From Blakeslea trispora (lineage: Eukaryota; Mucoromycota; Mucoromycetes; Mucorales; Choanephoraceae): a DNA stretch of 64,000 bases. A program made the position numbers and the translations under genes. The DNA lies in contig JAIWNE010000028.1 in assembly GCA_025331445.1 (NCBI GenBank), forward strand, positions 248,001-312,000, written 5' to 3'. Under the pieces are notes generated by a model, which worked only from the letters and a program-made list of their open reading frames with translations, did not search any database and was not told the origin of the DNA. This document shows, in pieces, positions 10,495 through 22,269 of this stretch. Every line of letters begins with the position of its first letter. The first letter of the stretch is position 1.

Positions 10495-13100
10495 TTATTT
10501 ATCATCTGCAAACGTCACTAAACTTTTGTTTTCTGCTACCAAATCACCGACAGCATAAAGCACTTGATCGATAGTTCCAGCAACTGGAGCCTTGATGACA
10601 TGTTCCATCTTCATAGCTTCCAAAACAATAAGGGGGGCCCCTTTTTCAATGACCTGACCAGGCTTAACAAAGACTTGAGAGATCTTACAAGGCATAGGTG
10701 TCTTGACGGATCCAGCACCATGAGTTTCGCTTCCACCTGCAATGTAATTAGGTGTAGGCAACTTGAAGGTAGTACGACCAAACTATGAAAAAGGAGAAAA
10801 GGTGACACTGGGTTACTTAAATAGAAGAACAAAGAATTCTCAAATAGGTTACCTCATCAAACACAACGACATCTTGTCCATGTAAAACAACATTGCTCTT
10901 AATTTGTTTGTTATCGACTGACGAAACAATGAGTCCATCCTTGTCTTTGTAAGTTTCCACCGCTTCAAACGATTTGATAGGTGTCTGTGTAGCTCCATCG
11001 ACAACACGCATATCAACTAAGTGTGGCTGCTTGGCGTTAGCAGAGACGATCACATGATAGGGGTGATCGTTTGCGGTTACTTCGTAGGCTCTGTGATTCA
11101 CGTTATTGATACGGAAATTATTAGTGTCTGACCAAGGATCTAGAAGATTTTCTTTGTCAATGATATATTTGGGAAACGTGTCTCCATTCTTGTTCTTACC
11201 ATGAATGCTCTTTTGAACGCTCTCAATCTCCTTCAATCTAAGAGCGCTAGCAGCTAAGGCCAAGGTAGTTGGATCAGGAGATGTAGGGTCCTTGAAGAGA
11301 TCCTTCTCATATTGTTGGATAAAACCAGTTTCTACTTCTCCCTTAATAAATTCAGGGTGCTCAGTCACAGTCTTGATAAAGCCAATGTTGGTGTTTAATC
11401 CAACAACTTGGTATTGTTCCAGAGCACGACGGAATCGGCGAAGGGCATCGTTACGGTTTTCACCATAAACGACTAGCTTAGAAATCATAGGGTCATAGTG
11501 AACACTAATGTTATCGCCTTGAATAAAACCTGTCTCTAAGCGAATGTTAGCATTAGCATCAGGTGTACGGACGCTAAAGAGTGGTCCTGTGTCAGGAAGG
11601 AAATGGCTATGTTCAAAGCGTAAGTTTTAACAAGTTCTCGGTCTAAAATAGATGTATGTCTGAAGCTTACTTGGATGGGTTTTCAGCATATACACGGGCT
11701 TCAAAAGCATGTCCTAATAGTCTGAGCTCGTCTTGTGTCTTTGGAAGAGGATTGCCTGCAGCTACTTCAAGTTGCCAACGAACCAAGTCAGTATTTGTGA
11801 CCATCTCAGTAACAGGGTGTTCCACCTGTAAGCGAGTATTCATTTCCATGAAATAGAATTGCTTGTCAACATTATCCATAATGAATTCAACTGTACCAGC
11901 GTTTTCATAGCCTACAGCACGAGCAGCAGCTACAGCTTTAGCACCAAGCTCAGCACGCAATTCATTTGTTAAGCCTGGAGCAGGAGCTTCTTCAATCACC
12001 TTTTGATGACGTCTTTGAACTGAACAATCACGTTCAAACAAATGAACGAAATTGTTATGTTTATCAGCAAACACTTGTACTTCGACATGACGAGGGCGTT
12101 CCAAGTATTTTTCTACCAATACTTTGTCATCGCCAAAAGACTTTATGGATTCACGCTTGGAAGACTCGAGCATTTCTTCAAATTCAGAAGGTGATCTGAC
12201 AATACGCATGCCTTTACCACCACCACCTTTAATAGCTTTGATTAGAACAGGATATCCAATCTTTTCAGCTTGTTCTTTCAAGAAGCCAACATCTTGGTTT
12301 TCACCATGGTATCCAGGTACTACAGGTACACCTGCCTTTTGCATAATAAATTTGGATTCACTGTCGGTATCCATTTTTTTTTTGACTGTGAGAACTTTTG
12401 AATCGAAATCGTGGGATTTTTTTTTTTAAAAAAATACCTTTTGGATCCCATTGAGCGCATTGCATCGCCTGAAGGGCCAATAAAAGCAATGTTAGAAGCA
12501 GTGACAATATCAGCAAATTCAGCATTTTCGGACAAGAAACCATAACCAGGATGAATAGCTTGAGCACCTGTCATCTTGGCTACTTTCATGATTTTATCAA
12601 TACAAAGATAACTTTCAGCTGAGGCAGCAGGACCAATCAAGAATGCTTCATCAGCCTAATAAGGTACTTCTGTTTAGCCAGAACAAAATTTCAACATGCA
12701 TTTGTTTTAGCTTACCATTTTGACATGTTGAGCGTGTGCGTCAGGTTCACTGTAGACTGCTACAGTCTTAATACCCAAGTCCTTGGCTGTACGCATTACG
12801 CGAAGTGCAATTTCACCTCTAGGATGTTCAAAAGAAAAAAAAATGGATTAAGACACTTTCTTAAGAAACTAACAAGTCCTGTTTTACTTTACCTGTTGGC
12901 AATCAAGATCTTGTCAAATAAAGGTTTACGATCTAAAGCAATTATGAATAACTCTATCCTCTTGTGCTCATGACACCCTCCCTTCTTTCTCCCTTTGAAC
13001 ATGTAAACAAACCATAGGATATGTTCGAGCGATGGAAGCTCCGGATTTGAGTATGAAAAACTGTCTTTGTCTTTGGTAATCTCAAGAAAGCTTGAAACAT
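10495..13100 (-). CDS. mccA: Methylcrotonyl-CoA carboxylase alpha (biotin) subunit, mitochondrial, 7 exons
   Basis: Exons on the minus strand: 13013-13100, 12893-12932, 12716-12818, 12438-12655, 11671-12360, 10853-11606 and 10495-10782, giving 727 codons (726 aa), the usual family length. Exon 1 encodes an Arg/Lys-rich, acid-free leader ([17 protein letters not shown]) that fits a mitochondrial presequence. Then come the biotin carboxylase core ([18 protein letters not shown]), the ATP-grasp glycine loop ([12 protein letters not shown]) and [14 protein letters not shown]. The C-terminal biotinyl domain carries EAMKM with the biotin-accepting Lys near 689. The enzyme works in leucine catabolism with a beta subunit not in this window. 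Propionyl- or acetyl-CoA carboxylase are less likely, because the BT linker and the C-terminal [12 protein letters not shown] match MCC best. Confidence 0.94.
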
Positions 13101-13299
13101 TTTGAATTAAGCAATGAAAAGAAGAGAAAAAGAAAAAGAGAAAACAAAGCACAAAGGGTACAAGGAAGTCAAAAAGGTTCGTGTTTGTTGCATTTTTTTT
13201 TCTCTCAACTTCCTCTCCGTGGGAAAAAAAAACGCACATATGTGATAGCATGTAACCATAAAATATACACAATTTATTGCTATGTGAGTAAGGCAAAAT

Positions 13300-13677
13300 T
13301 TATTTCTTGCCAGATTTCTTAATACCGCCACCAACTATAATAAAAGCATGAATTAATACTGTATACATAAAATGAAGGTTAGAATAGCAACTTACGCAAA
13401 GGACCCTTGCCAGCAGCCTTTTGTTGCATTTCCTTCAACTTCTTGGCTTCTTCTTGTTGCTTCTTCTTGAAGGCAAGATCTTCCTGTTATCGCCAGAGTC
13501 AAACACGTTAATCAGAAGAAAAAAAAGGTTCTTTAAAATGCTACTTACATCGTCATCATCGAATTGAGTCTTCTTGGGCTTCTTGAGAGGCTTAAGCTTA
13601 CCACCTGTACAACCATGTAAGCTTCGTCATCTTATGGATTGCACAAAAAGAATTAGTTTACCTTGTCTACCAGACAT
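13300..13677 (-). CDS. TMA7: Translation machinery-associated protein TMA7, 4 exons
   Basis: Exons on the minus strand: 13662-13677 (16 nt), 13549-13604, 13396-13483 and 13300-13334, giving exactly 64 aa, the standard TMA7 length. The product starts MSGRQGGKLKPLKKPKK, continues with the acidic QFDDDDEDLAF and a Lys/Glu-rich helix, and ends GGIKKSGKK. TMA7 co-purifies with ribosomes; its molecular role is poorly defined. Too finely split to appear as one open frame: the first exon holds only five codons and one base. Confidence 0.93.
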
Positions 13678-16077
13678 TATAGCTATTAACAGGTTAAAGA
13701 ATTTTTTTTTTGGTTATCTGAGCATAATATTGTAAAACTCGTGGCTTAGGACTGAATGTAACAAATATGGAAAATAGTCTCAGTGTATATTATTGGCTAA
13801 TAATATTTACAAAGAAATAGTTTCGATAATAGAGTTGAATAGGATGATAAAATACAAGAGTTTTTACATCAAAAAAGAATAGCTGATTAAGAAGCTATGA
13901 ATGGAGTAATAAAAGCTTCTATAGAAAAGGACTATTGCCCCTAAGGATCAAGATCTATAGAATAAGAGTGTTCAAAGTCCTAACTTAGTTATTGCACACA
14001 GCTTATTCAATCTAGAGCCTTTTATCGCCCTTCTTTCTGCTAGTCATCAAAATGTTCGCGGTCTAAGATATGATTAACAGCTTTTTATTCAGACGACGAG
14101 GGCTCAGTCTTATGAAATCATAGATAGAGTAAATCAATCTCAATCTACTGATGCAAATCCTGCTTATCAATGCAAACCCTTTACCAAATGTCCAATATCT
14201 GACAGAGATAATCTCTCTATAAATAACACATACAGCTTCACCTAATAAACAGCAGCTCTTTAACTAGCTCTAATCTTCTATTGTCAACTTTGTACAATGA
14301 CAAATCAGAACCGATTCGAGATAGGAAAAATAAACGCATACAAGTAACACAATAATAAATCATTTGCCATTGATAAGCAAGTAAAAACACTCATTGTTCT
14401 CAGATCAAGAGCTCTTCCGTAGGAATTTGTCGATAGGCATGAAACAAGTGATAGACAAACCACCTCTTCAATAAATGCATCGTAAAGATGCCATTGATAC
14501 ATTTTACCGATCATACTGAGAGCAAATATTTTGCAAAGAGTTAAAATGCCAATTCATGATCTATTGAACAAAGAAACCACACTTGTAAACTCAAGTGACA
14601 AAACAACATATACACAAGCAATTCTAAAGTGCAATCTGTTTCTTCTCGATCACTAAGAAATTTAGCAATTGCTCCATACATTCTTTGGAATAAAGGTGCG
14701 AAGGCTGCTGCCAATATCAAAAGTATACTTGTAGAATATATACGCTTAGGACATGCTCTTGAGTCAAGGCCAGTTGCATTAACAAGAGGTCAACAAGGAC
14801 AAGGACTGTAGCTCAGGCCTATCGTGCGATTTGTTTCGTCTTTTTGGAATCAAAAAGTAATGTTCTGAATCTGATATTTGACTTTTTTTTTTGGTAAAAA
14901 AAGTAGGCTCCAATCACAATAAAGAAACCAGCCTTAATGCGTATTGGTTGATACCTTGCTTTGTCATGTATACAGCTAATTCTGAGCAATGAAGTTGCCA
15001 TTTCTCTCTCACTCTCTTCTTGATATGTTTTGTGAACATCTCTACCATCAAGTCCAGCTGTAAAAAACCTTGACAATCTTTCTTACTGATAACATAACAC
15101 AGGTACAAGTCTTTATGCATACACTTTTGTTATCACACAACAATCCCATAACCTTCAACAAGTTTGTTCGTGAGTTTCAGCACTGTCTTTCTTTACTTCC
15201 TGCTTTTATTTTCTTGTTAATCTGAATGACTATTATTCTATAATTGTCATATTATTCTATATACACGATGTGTATCGAGGACAGAGAAAGAGAATTGATT
15301 TAGCAATACTTTTAGACCACAAACTCCAAGCTCAATTTCAAACAAACATAACCATCTTCAAGAGTTTCTTTTGTAAAAGGTATAAGCCACTCATCCAAGT
15401 AGATATACTCCTTTATCCAGACCTCAAAAGTATCATGTTCTATAGGCTTTTAGAGAGCTTATTTAGATGCAGAATACAGAAAAAGAAATTCAAGACGAGA
15501 ATGTACAAATAACTCAGTGCGCATTAAAGTGATAATTGTACCTTATATTTCGAGCATTCTAAATTTCCGCTATGCCAAAGTCTATAGCTATTTAGTTGAT
15601 GCAACAAAACTCTGGATTTAGTGTGTCAGGGATAGGGTAGTTTGTCCCCTTCCATTCAATTTTGCTGAAAGGAAAGAGCAGCTAACAATAGAGACAAAAA
15701 TAAAGTACTAGGAACTACTTGTATACAAACCCGAAAAAAACCTAGTCCTTTTTTTTCTTCTTGCCAGCTTACTAATTTCCATGCTTCATTCATCAATGTC
15801 CCCCTATCTCGGTTCCTTTTCTCTCTCCTGTCAAAGTTCATTTTGAAAAAATAATGATATCCTATTGCTGATCATGTTCAATGCCTGCCCTTTCTCTCTC
15901 TTTTTTTTTCTTGCCCTGGATTATGCTGAAAAAGCTTCTTGTGCCAGTGTTGAGCCATGGAAACTAAAGCTTCACAAAAGAAAGAAGAAAAGAAGGAAAA
16001 TAGAAGAAAGATACGAGAGAGAGAAGTTTATTGTTATAAACTATAAAGTAATGGTGGCACTATGTTTGCTCTCCAAA
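13678..16077. other. Gene-free interval
   Basis: About 2.4 kb with only short open frames lacking family motifs or splice partners, for example 14629-14811 and 15270-15512. The sequence is AT-rich with CT-rich patches near 15660-15830 and 15890-15910. Nothing recognisable as RNA gene or transposon. Confidence 0.55.
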
Positions 16078-16517
16078 TTAGATGTTGGAAGGGTAAAGCA
16101 TCTATACAATCAAGTTAGTTGATGAGCAAGAAGGTTATACTATAAAGAACTTACAACACGGACGGAAGCACCGAAAACCTTAGGGGGCAAGTTCTTGCGG
16201 AAACGAGCCTTGACAACACCGCTAGTACCGTGAGTACGGGCAATGCGACCCCAGATGACACGGATCTTGGAACCGTTGATTTCACGTTGAGCACGGTAGA
16301 CGTAGGCAACACGCTTACCAAGGTAGAACTTGGCATCATTGGTAGTTTGAACACCTTCGATTTGGATGAGAGAGGTGTTGGGGTTTTGGGTGCGCTTAGC
16401 ACGTTCGAAACCCAAAACACGGCCCTTGCTGTACAAACTAGAAGATGCGATGTGTTTAGTCGATGGATTCATCCATTGATGATGGATGCAGATAGCTTAC
16501 CGATCGGATCCAGACAT
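16078..16517 (-). CDS. RPL33: 60S ribosomal protein eL33 (Rpl33/RPL35A), 3 exons
   Basis: Exons on the minus strand: 16501-16517 (17 nt, MSGSD plus two bases), 16155-16437 and 16078-16101 (24 nt, ending MLYPSNI), giving 107 aa. [37 protein letters not shown] and [18 protein letters not shown] are diagnostic of eL33. The large-subunit protein is cytosolic. The last exon was placed by the conserved C-terminal RVMLYPS pattern; reading through the donor would instead give a tail of RVVSSL. Codon use is strongly biased, as expected for a ribosomal protein. The first intron follows the start codon by a few codons, a common layout in fungal ribosomal protein genes. Confidence 0.95.
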
Positions 16518-16862
16518 GTCTAAAGATTGGTGATGAAAGAGGAGGGTGTGTTCTGTTGCATCTAATTCACTCTTTTTTTTCTTGCCCGCTAAATCTGTCT
16601 CATTGTGTGTGCATATTTTTTTTTGAATCTGGCTTCTGCACCCCCACCCCCCTCTCCCATCCTCCCCCCAAATATGGATACTTGCCACCTATTTCTTACT
16701 TTTATCTAAATTCCGGTCCGCACAGGAATTGAAGTATAAAAAAATGAAATTGAATATCTCCAAAAAAAAGGGATCAACATTTAAAACTCAAGTCATCCTT
16801 GTGTGTCCGTCTTCCCCCTCTTTTCTTTCTCTTCTTCTTTAAACTTTAACTCCCTTTTTTTC
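16518..16862. promoter_or_regulatory. Divergent promoter region between eL33 and the CYSTM gene
   Basis: A 345-bp spacer between two divergent start codons. It contains a C-rich stretch at about 16640-16670 (runs of five and six C) and T-rich/CT-rich leaders on both sides. No coding exon seen. A shared bidirectional promoter is an inference from layout. Confidence 0.4.
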
Positions 16863-17214
16863 ATGAGTGCAGAGAAAAAGCGAGCACATCACATTTCAGC
16901 TCCTATCCCGCCACATTTTCAGCATTTCAATAGGTCTACTTCAGACTCATTGTTTGAAGAGTACCCACCGCCTCCTGCGTACCAACCACCTTCATTAGGC
17001 CTGCATACTACACCAAGCAAACACAGCCCATTCTATTATCCACAGCCTGCGCCTCAAACAGTCATTGTACATCGACAACCCACCAAGTCAAAAGACGCCT
17101 GTTGTTGGGGATGGTAATACATTCAAATTTAATTCATACGATATCTAGTCTAATTGCCTCTATAGCTTAGCCGCCATTTGCTTATGTTTTGGTGCAAAAG
17201 AGTGTTGCCTTTAA
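16863..17214 (+). CDS. Small CYSTM-type cysteine-rich tail membrane protein, 2 exons
   Basis: Exons 16863-17113 and 17166-17214, giving 99 aa. The N-terminal part is Pro/Tyr/Gln-rich (EEYPPPPAYQPPS, YYPQPAPQTVIVHRQP). The second exon restores a Cys-rich hydrophobic end, CCWGCLAAICLCFGAKECC, which fits the CYSTM module: a tail segment inserted in the plasma membrane and linked to stress tolerance in fungi and plants. Without the splice the frame stops at CCWGW, losing the membrane part, so the intron at 17114-17165 is well supported. The ATG at 16863 follows a CT-rich leader. Confidence 0.8.
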
Positions 17215-17371
17215 TGTTGTAAAAGTTAAATAGATACCCCCTCTCTTCCTTTTGTTTTCTCGTAAATGAACTTGACATAATAGTTCATATCTCCTTTTCT
17301 TTTCCTCCTTTTTTTTTTTGATAGATACCTTAAATTGACCTGAATTTAATCGATGTTGTACAAACCACGTG

Positions 17372-18882
17372 TCACTTTGATTTTTTGTTTTGTTTCCATA
17401 AGAAAAAGTTACAGCTCAATTGACTATCTTTCTCCTCACTTTGTGGGCCTACAGGTCTTGAGCAGACATAAAAGACTCGACCAAAATTCGGGCCTTTCTT
17501 GGTTACTGTTCTCTCCAAACATAATTCGTTATGTTTGCAGCGTGGAACTTGAGGTGCTTGAAATATAGAGGACCATGTTGATTTCGTCTGTTGATTGTTT
17601 ACAGGGAATGTAACTTGTTGTTGTTTTGGTCGTGGTTGTTCAGTGGTTTGTGTGGTCTCGGTTTTGATGAAATAATCATCCATGAGGCGAGATGATGTGA
17701 TGGTTTTCTTGGTCACTTTCTGCATAACGTCATCTTCAACTGCAAGCGGCCGTTTGGTTGCACTGGAGAAATAATGCGACAATTTGTTCTGATGTTTAAA
17801 TTCGGGGAAATTTGAACTAAGAAAAGGCGAAGTAGCATAGACTGAATCTTGAATCATGTTGTCTAAAAGACAGTCAGAAAAGTCGGCATAGACAGGACAG
17901 TGGTCGGATCCCATGATATCTGGTTGTATATCAGCAAATTGAAATGCATCAGATAAACCGGCTGAGGGCAAGATATAATCTATCCGGGTACCAAAGTTAA
18001 TAGGTCTTGCGTTGGTGCGTGTGTTCCAACAGGTAAACATCTTTTGGCGATTGGGATGGTAGCGACGTGTGATATCAACAAGAGGACCCTTAGGCTCAAC
18101 AATATTATCTAGCCATCTTCGTTGAGGCAAGTCCTTAAAGTCCTCTAGCTCATGATCTTTGATGCTCTGCTTGGGGTCACAGTGATCTATCTCTTCATGT
18201 GCTGCATTGATGTCACCTACTAGAATGACATGTCTAGACTTCAATTCCTGCTCTATCCTTTTTTGGACACATCGATGATAATCCATTTTAAATTGGGTTC
18301 GCGCATCGCCTGCGTCATTAGGAAAATATACATTGAATAAGACAAAATGGCCGAAATCCAAGACAAGCGATCGGCCCTCTGCATCCAATGCCTTGGCTGG
18401 CGTTACCAACGTGTCATCATCTAATGAACAGGCAATTGTTTCTTGAATATCAACGGGTTGAGGCAAGCTATCTTTAACATAAGTGGCTACTCCCGAATAG
18501 CCCAATTTTGCTTTTGAGAATGAGAAATAGGCATGATAGCCAGGCACAATAGCCATTTCTCGTGTTAATTTTGATCTTTGACATTTGACCTCTTGAAAAC
18601 TGTAAGAATAACAAAGAATATGGTTATTATTCATTTCAAATCCCTAAAGGATCTTTCTTTTGACATCAAAAAGACACTTACCAAACAATATCAGCAGCCA
18701 ATGTGTCCAACAAGACCTATCCAATTCATCAATGAACTTGTACAACATATACACACAGACTGCGCAAAAAGTGAGATCACTACGCATAAAAAGAAGCTTA
18801 CTTTGTAAGATTTAGCTTCTGACCAAGGGTGGTATTGCAGTGTAGTTGCTAGTCCATTTACGTTCCATGTAAGAATTCTCAT
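17372..18882 (-). CDS. APN2: AP endonuclease 2 (Apn2, exonuclease III family), 3 exons
   Basis: Exons on the minus strand: 18802-18882, 18682-18716 and 17372-18599, giving 447 aa. The start MRILTWNVNGL and the split DIVCFQEVK carry the catalytic Asn and Glu. LVGDINAAHEEIDHCD, RIDYILPSAG and GSDHCPVYADF complete the endonuclease/exonuclease/phosphatase fold. The C-terminus is a GRF zinc finger (PRCKHNELCLERTVTKKGPN, then GRVFYVCSRP and CNFFLWKQ), which marks Apn2/APE2 rather than Apn1 or APE1. It cleaves abasic sites and removes 3' blocks in nuclear DNA repair. The second exon of 35 nt is bounded by standard GT-AG signals. Confidence 0.94.
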
Positions 18883-19843
18883 TTAAGAAAAGAAAAGAAA
18901 AAGTGTTGATGTTCTCAACTGAATCTACGCATTCAACTTTTTTTTTTTGCTGCTTGGCCTGCGCATCGGATATTTAATTGTTACGTGTCAAGGTTTACAT
19001 GTCATGAACCAGAGCTTCTAATCAGCAGTACTGCTTTTCTGTAGGTTTCCGGTTTTTTTTTACTGCTAATCCAATATTGAATGAAAAGAGAACAGATTCG
19101 AGCTATTTTACCATGAACTGCAGTCGTTTGTTTATGTTTCAAAAAGTATATTTAGATTTTGAATGAGAGCAATGAAGAAAAGAGTGTAGGAAAATCCAAA
19201 AACTTTAAGGATGGTGATTGTCAATTAGCAATCAATAGCTGTGCTTGCTTGAATGAACTATCTTATTGAATGGCAAGCGATATTATGTGAAGGCTCTTGA
19301 TGCGACATTTCTGTTTAAGTGCTCCCTAGCCTTAGCATGAACTGCATCGATGATGGTTTAAATAGGCTTGATTGATCTTCTCATATTCAGTGTAACCCAA
19401 TGATTATTGTTAAATGTTAAAGTACCAATAGCAAATTCTTATCGAGATAAAGTAGGAAGGAAGACATTGGGATCATTGGCACTATGAACTGCAATTTGGT
19501 ATACCAAAGGTACATGAAATACAAGAGCATCAGTATATTATCGTGTTCTTTCTTTTACTGCATAATAATTAACAGTGATCACTGTAAATGATCTATATCA
19601 ATCTTTTTCTCTTTTCGTGTCAGAAGAAGGGTTTTGGTCTTTTTGTACCATCAAACAAAGAACCAGTGTGTCTATTATATAGAACAAGGTCCCAGACCAA
19701 TTTATACAAAAAGAACAAATAAACAATCAATATATCAGCCAATGAGGACAATTGATCAGTAATGTGGTCAACCTGCTTTATAAGAACAAAGAAAAAAAAG
19801 TATTCTTTTTTTCCTCTTTTTCTTTTCTCTAATTGTTATAAAA
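18883..19843. other. Gene-free interval upstream of the mobile-element island
   Basis: Nearly 1 kb without coding support. It contains three copies of ATGAACTGCA (19113, 19337, 19484) and a perfect 14-bp palindrome ACAGTGATCACTGT near 19572-19585. The left side is the Apn2 promoter. Confidence 0.5.
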
Positions 19844-21479
19844 ATGAATACTCTACATCCAAAGGTAACAAAGCTGCTCACTAGACTATGAGATATTTGC
19901 TAATGCTTGCTTAGATCGATATATTGGAAGTCTCTTGCTATTTGTATGACATGCAAAAGAGAAATAGCTTGGAAAGAAGGCATGTAGTTTATCACACTTG
20001 TTGTCGCGTATCTGTACTGATCAAAATGAATAGGCCTTTTTTTTTATTTGTTCTTTTCTTAAAGACGCGGTAAGTTATCCATTCAAGAGCTAAAAAGATA
20101 TCTGAGAAGCAGAAAACTAAGTCAATGTTTACACTTTAGGCTTGTTAAAGCAGTTGTCGCTTCTGTTGAAGAAGAAAGAGACAATGGTAGAAGCGTTGAC
20201 TTTGTGGCTGCTAAGAAGCTAGGCAAGAAGTTATCTGCAACACAGAAATTGTAAGTAGCACCATCCTGCATAATGCATATGCTGTTAACAGTTTGTTTTT
20301 TCTTAGGATGCTTAACCATATCTATTTCATCTCAAGCAGAAGACAAAAGTCTGTGAGCAAGTTCCTGCCACATCAGGTTCATCTCTTCCTAAATAACTTG
20401 AATAGCAGTGCTTTACCTACTGTACCTGATGTTGTCAAGACTTGGGTCAATGAATTGGAAGCTGTAAGACATACACATATAAGCCCCCTTTTTTTAAAAA
20501 AACAAAAAGAATTAATACCCCATTTGTAGATAAAGGCCAATTATATAGAAGAAGAGGCAACTTTGGAAGATGAGTTGACAAAGCTGCTTAACAAAAAGGC
20601 CTTAAACTTCCTAAACCAAGCAAGTGAGGCTGACGATGATGTACTGGCCACATATGCAAGAATCATAAATGAAGTGTACGTCAGCTATGGTTTTATTTAG
20701 TCTTTATTCAATACTAGCACTTGCTACTAGTGTGGCCAATCACAAACAATGGTGCCGCGAGGAAATGGCCGAGACGATGTTCATCTCGCTGTTTTTCTCG
20801 CCAATTGCGAGAAACACATTTGAAAGACTGAATGCAAACGTGTTCAAAATAGATATGTAAGCTTTCTTTATTATATGAATTACTTTAACAAAACATAATA
20901 ACTTTTATTATTATTTAGGCAAGACAAGCATATGAATGGGTATGCAGTAAAGCCTGATTAATTGGTTTCGCTCTTTTCTGGGTCAGGCGAGGAACTCAAC
21001 ATCTACAGCATGGAAGCAAAGACACCTGAGGCAAACAAAGGTGATCTTGATTTCATAAAATTAGCAAATACAATGAAAGCCATGGTGGATGAACTTGTAT
21101 CCCGTGGCTGCCCTCTTCCTCACGCTCACTCATTCGGTACACTATTACACGGCGATACTATGATCTCATATGAGATGAGCTTGGAAAATGAAGGCATATA
21201 TATAAAATGAAAGAGCTAAATGCTGTACAGATGCCTTGCCTGATTGGTGACCTGAACCTTTTGTTGCCTATGATAAATGATATCATTCACCTTTGTGTAA
21301 GTACATATAACATAACCAAAAAAGAAAAGACAGTAGTAGTAACTGAACCCCCTCCCCTCATTTCAAATATGTAGGAAAAAATCAAAGGGCACGCTGATGT
21401 AGTTGTTGGCCTTGGAATGGATAAAACCGAACATCCATTCCAACGGCCAACAAACTGGAGAGTAAGGGAAGCAGAGTAA
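19844..21479 (+). pseudogene. Broken multi-exon gene with a PD-(D/E)XK-like core
   Basis: Several exons join in one frame: about 20130-20250, 20309-20464, 20529-20676, 20731-20859 and 20920-20958, then 20962-21200 and a last exon 21375-21479. The 5' part (an ATG at 19844 plus one or two exons) is tentative. Two lesions break it: an in-frame TAA at 20959-20961 directly after HMNGYAVKPD, and a two-base excess in the ATATAT run near 21199-21206. After that run, the alternative frame continues with MKELNAVQMPCLIGDLNLL. A Pro-Asp followed 19 codons later by Glu-Ala-Lys (SMEAK) gives a PD...ExK spacing like restriction-endonuclease-fold proteins. I do not recognise a named family; many-copy genes with a similar KPD...EAK layout are my recollection from Mucorales and are not verified here. 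It lies 56 bp from a piggyBac end. Confidence 0.6.
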
Positions 21480-21784
21480 ACCCTTTTTCATTCTCTCTCT
21501 TTTTTTTCTGTCTTTCCTTTTGTTTTATTCAACACTTAATGAGTGGACGTAAATGAAGCCGAAAACGGCTTTTAAGCCACTTTCGGCTTCATTTTCACCC
21601 ACATTTTTTACATAATAAAATGTTGTATAATGAACTTAATAAGTTGACATATATCCCTTTCAGATATGAAAAATCGTAGGATGATGTTTGAATTGATTTT
21701 GGATGACCTTTTTCTAACAAAAGTTTTCGTCTATTCTTTACTTTTTTCTTCAATTTTATTTTCTATTTCCATTAAAAACCCGCA

Positions 21785-22267
21785 ATGTCTCGCAATCAAA
21801 ACCTCGCTTTAAACCAAAGAGTATCCGTCAATGGTCGCTACTTAGTAGGAACTGAAGTTGCCAGATTGTTAGAAGCAACTCACAATTTCAGACAACCAGG
21901 TTCTCGTCTTTTTGGAACCATTTGTAACCGTGTTGAAGAAGGTAACAAGGTTTTTTACGGCATTGAGTTTAATGCACTCAATGGCCGCCAAATTCAGTTG
22001 AGTGCAGCATGTATCTCCACCAGGTTTGTTGAAAAGGCACCTGTTGAAGCTCGAATTGCTGCTGAATCCAATAGACAAACTGCTATGACCACCGATGTTG
22101 CGGCCGTAAACGATGAGGCTTCTTCAGAAAATAATTCTTCATCACCAAACAAAGAAGAAGTTTCTATAAACGAAACCATCAATGCCTACAACGAATGGGT
22201 CGACCAGGAAGTTGTCTTTGACGCAAGAGCAACAAGTGGAGCTACTTTCGTTGAAAAAGCAGAATAA
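21785..22267 (+). CDS. Leading open frame of the piggyBac element, function unknown
   Basis: 160 aa, intronless, beginning at the first ATG inside the element and ending 2 nt before the next ATG. It has the pattern SRLFGTICNRVEEGNKVFYG and an acidic, Ser/Asn-rich C-terminal half. It may be the N-terminal part of the transposase, separated from the catalytic part by a stop and frame change, or a separate accessory protein. No family is recognised. Confidence 0.5.
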   Translation: MSRNQNLALNQRVSVNGRYLVGTEVARLLEATHNFRQPGSRLFGTICNRVEEGNKVFYGIEFNALNGRQIQLSAACISTRFVEKAPVEARIAAESNRQTAMTTDVAAVNDEASSENNSSSPNKEEVSINETINAYNEWVDQEVVFDARATSGATFVEKAE

Positions 22268-22269
22268 AC

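Noticed and set aside
12889..13296. Long minus-strand open frame over the start of MCC alpha, with a hydrophobic N-terminus
   Set aside because: Only its last codons ([12 protein letters not shown]) belong to MCC; the remainder crosses an intron and the true leader exon in another frame.
14629..15512. Two plus-strand frames of 60-80 codons
   Set aside because: No family resemblance and no consistent splice signals joining them.
16803..16862. Upstream extension of the CYSTM gene from a GTG
   Set aside because: The sequence is a CT-rich leader, and the ATG at 16863 fits the family better.
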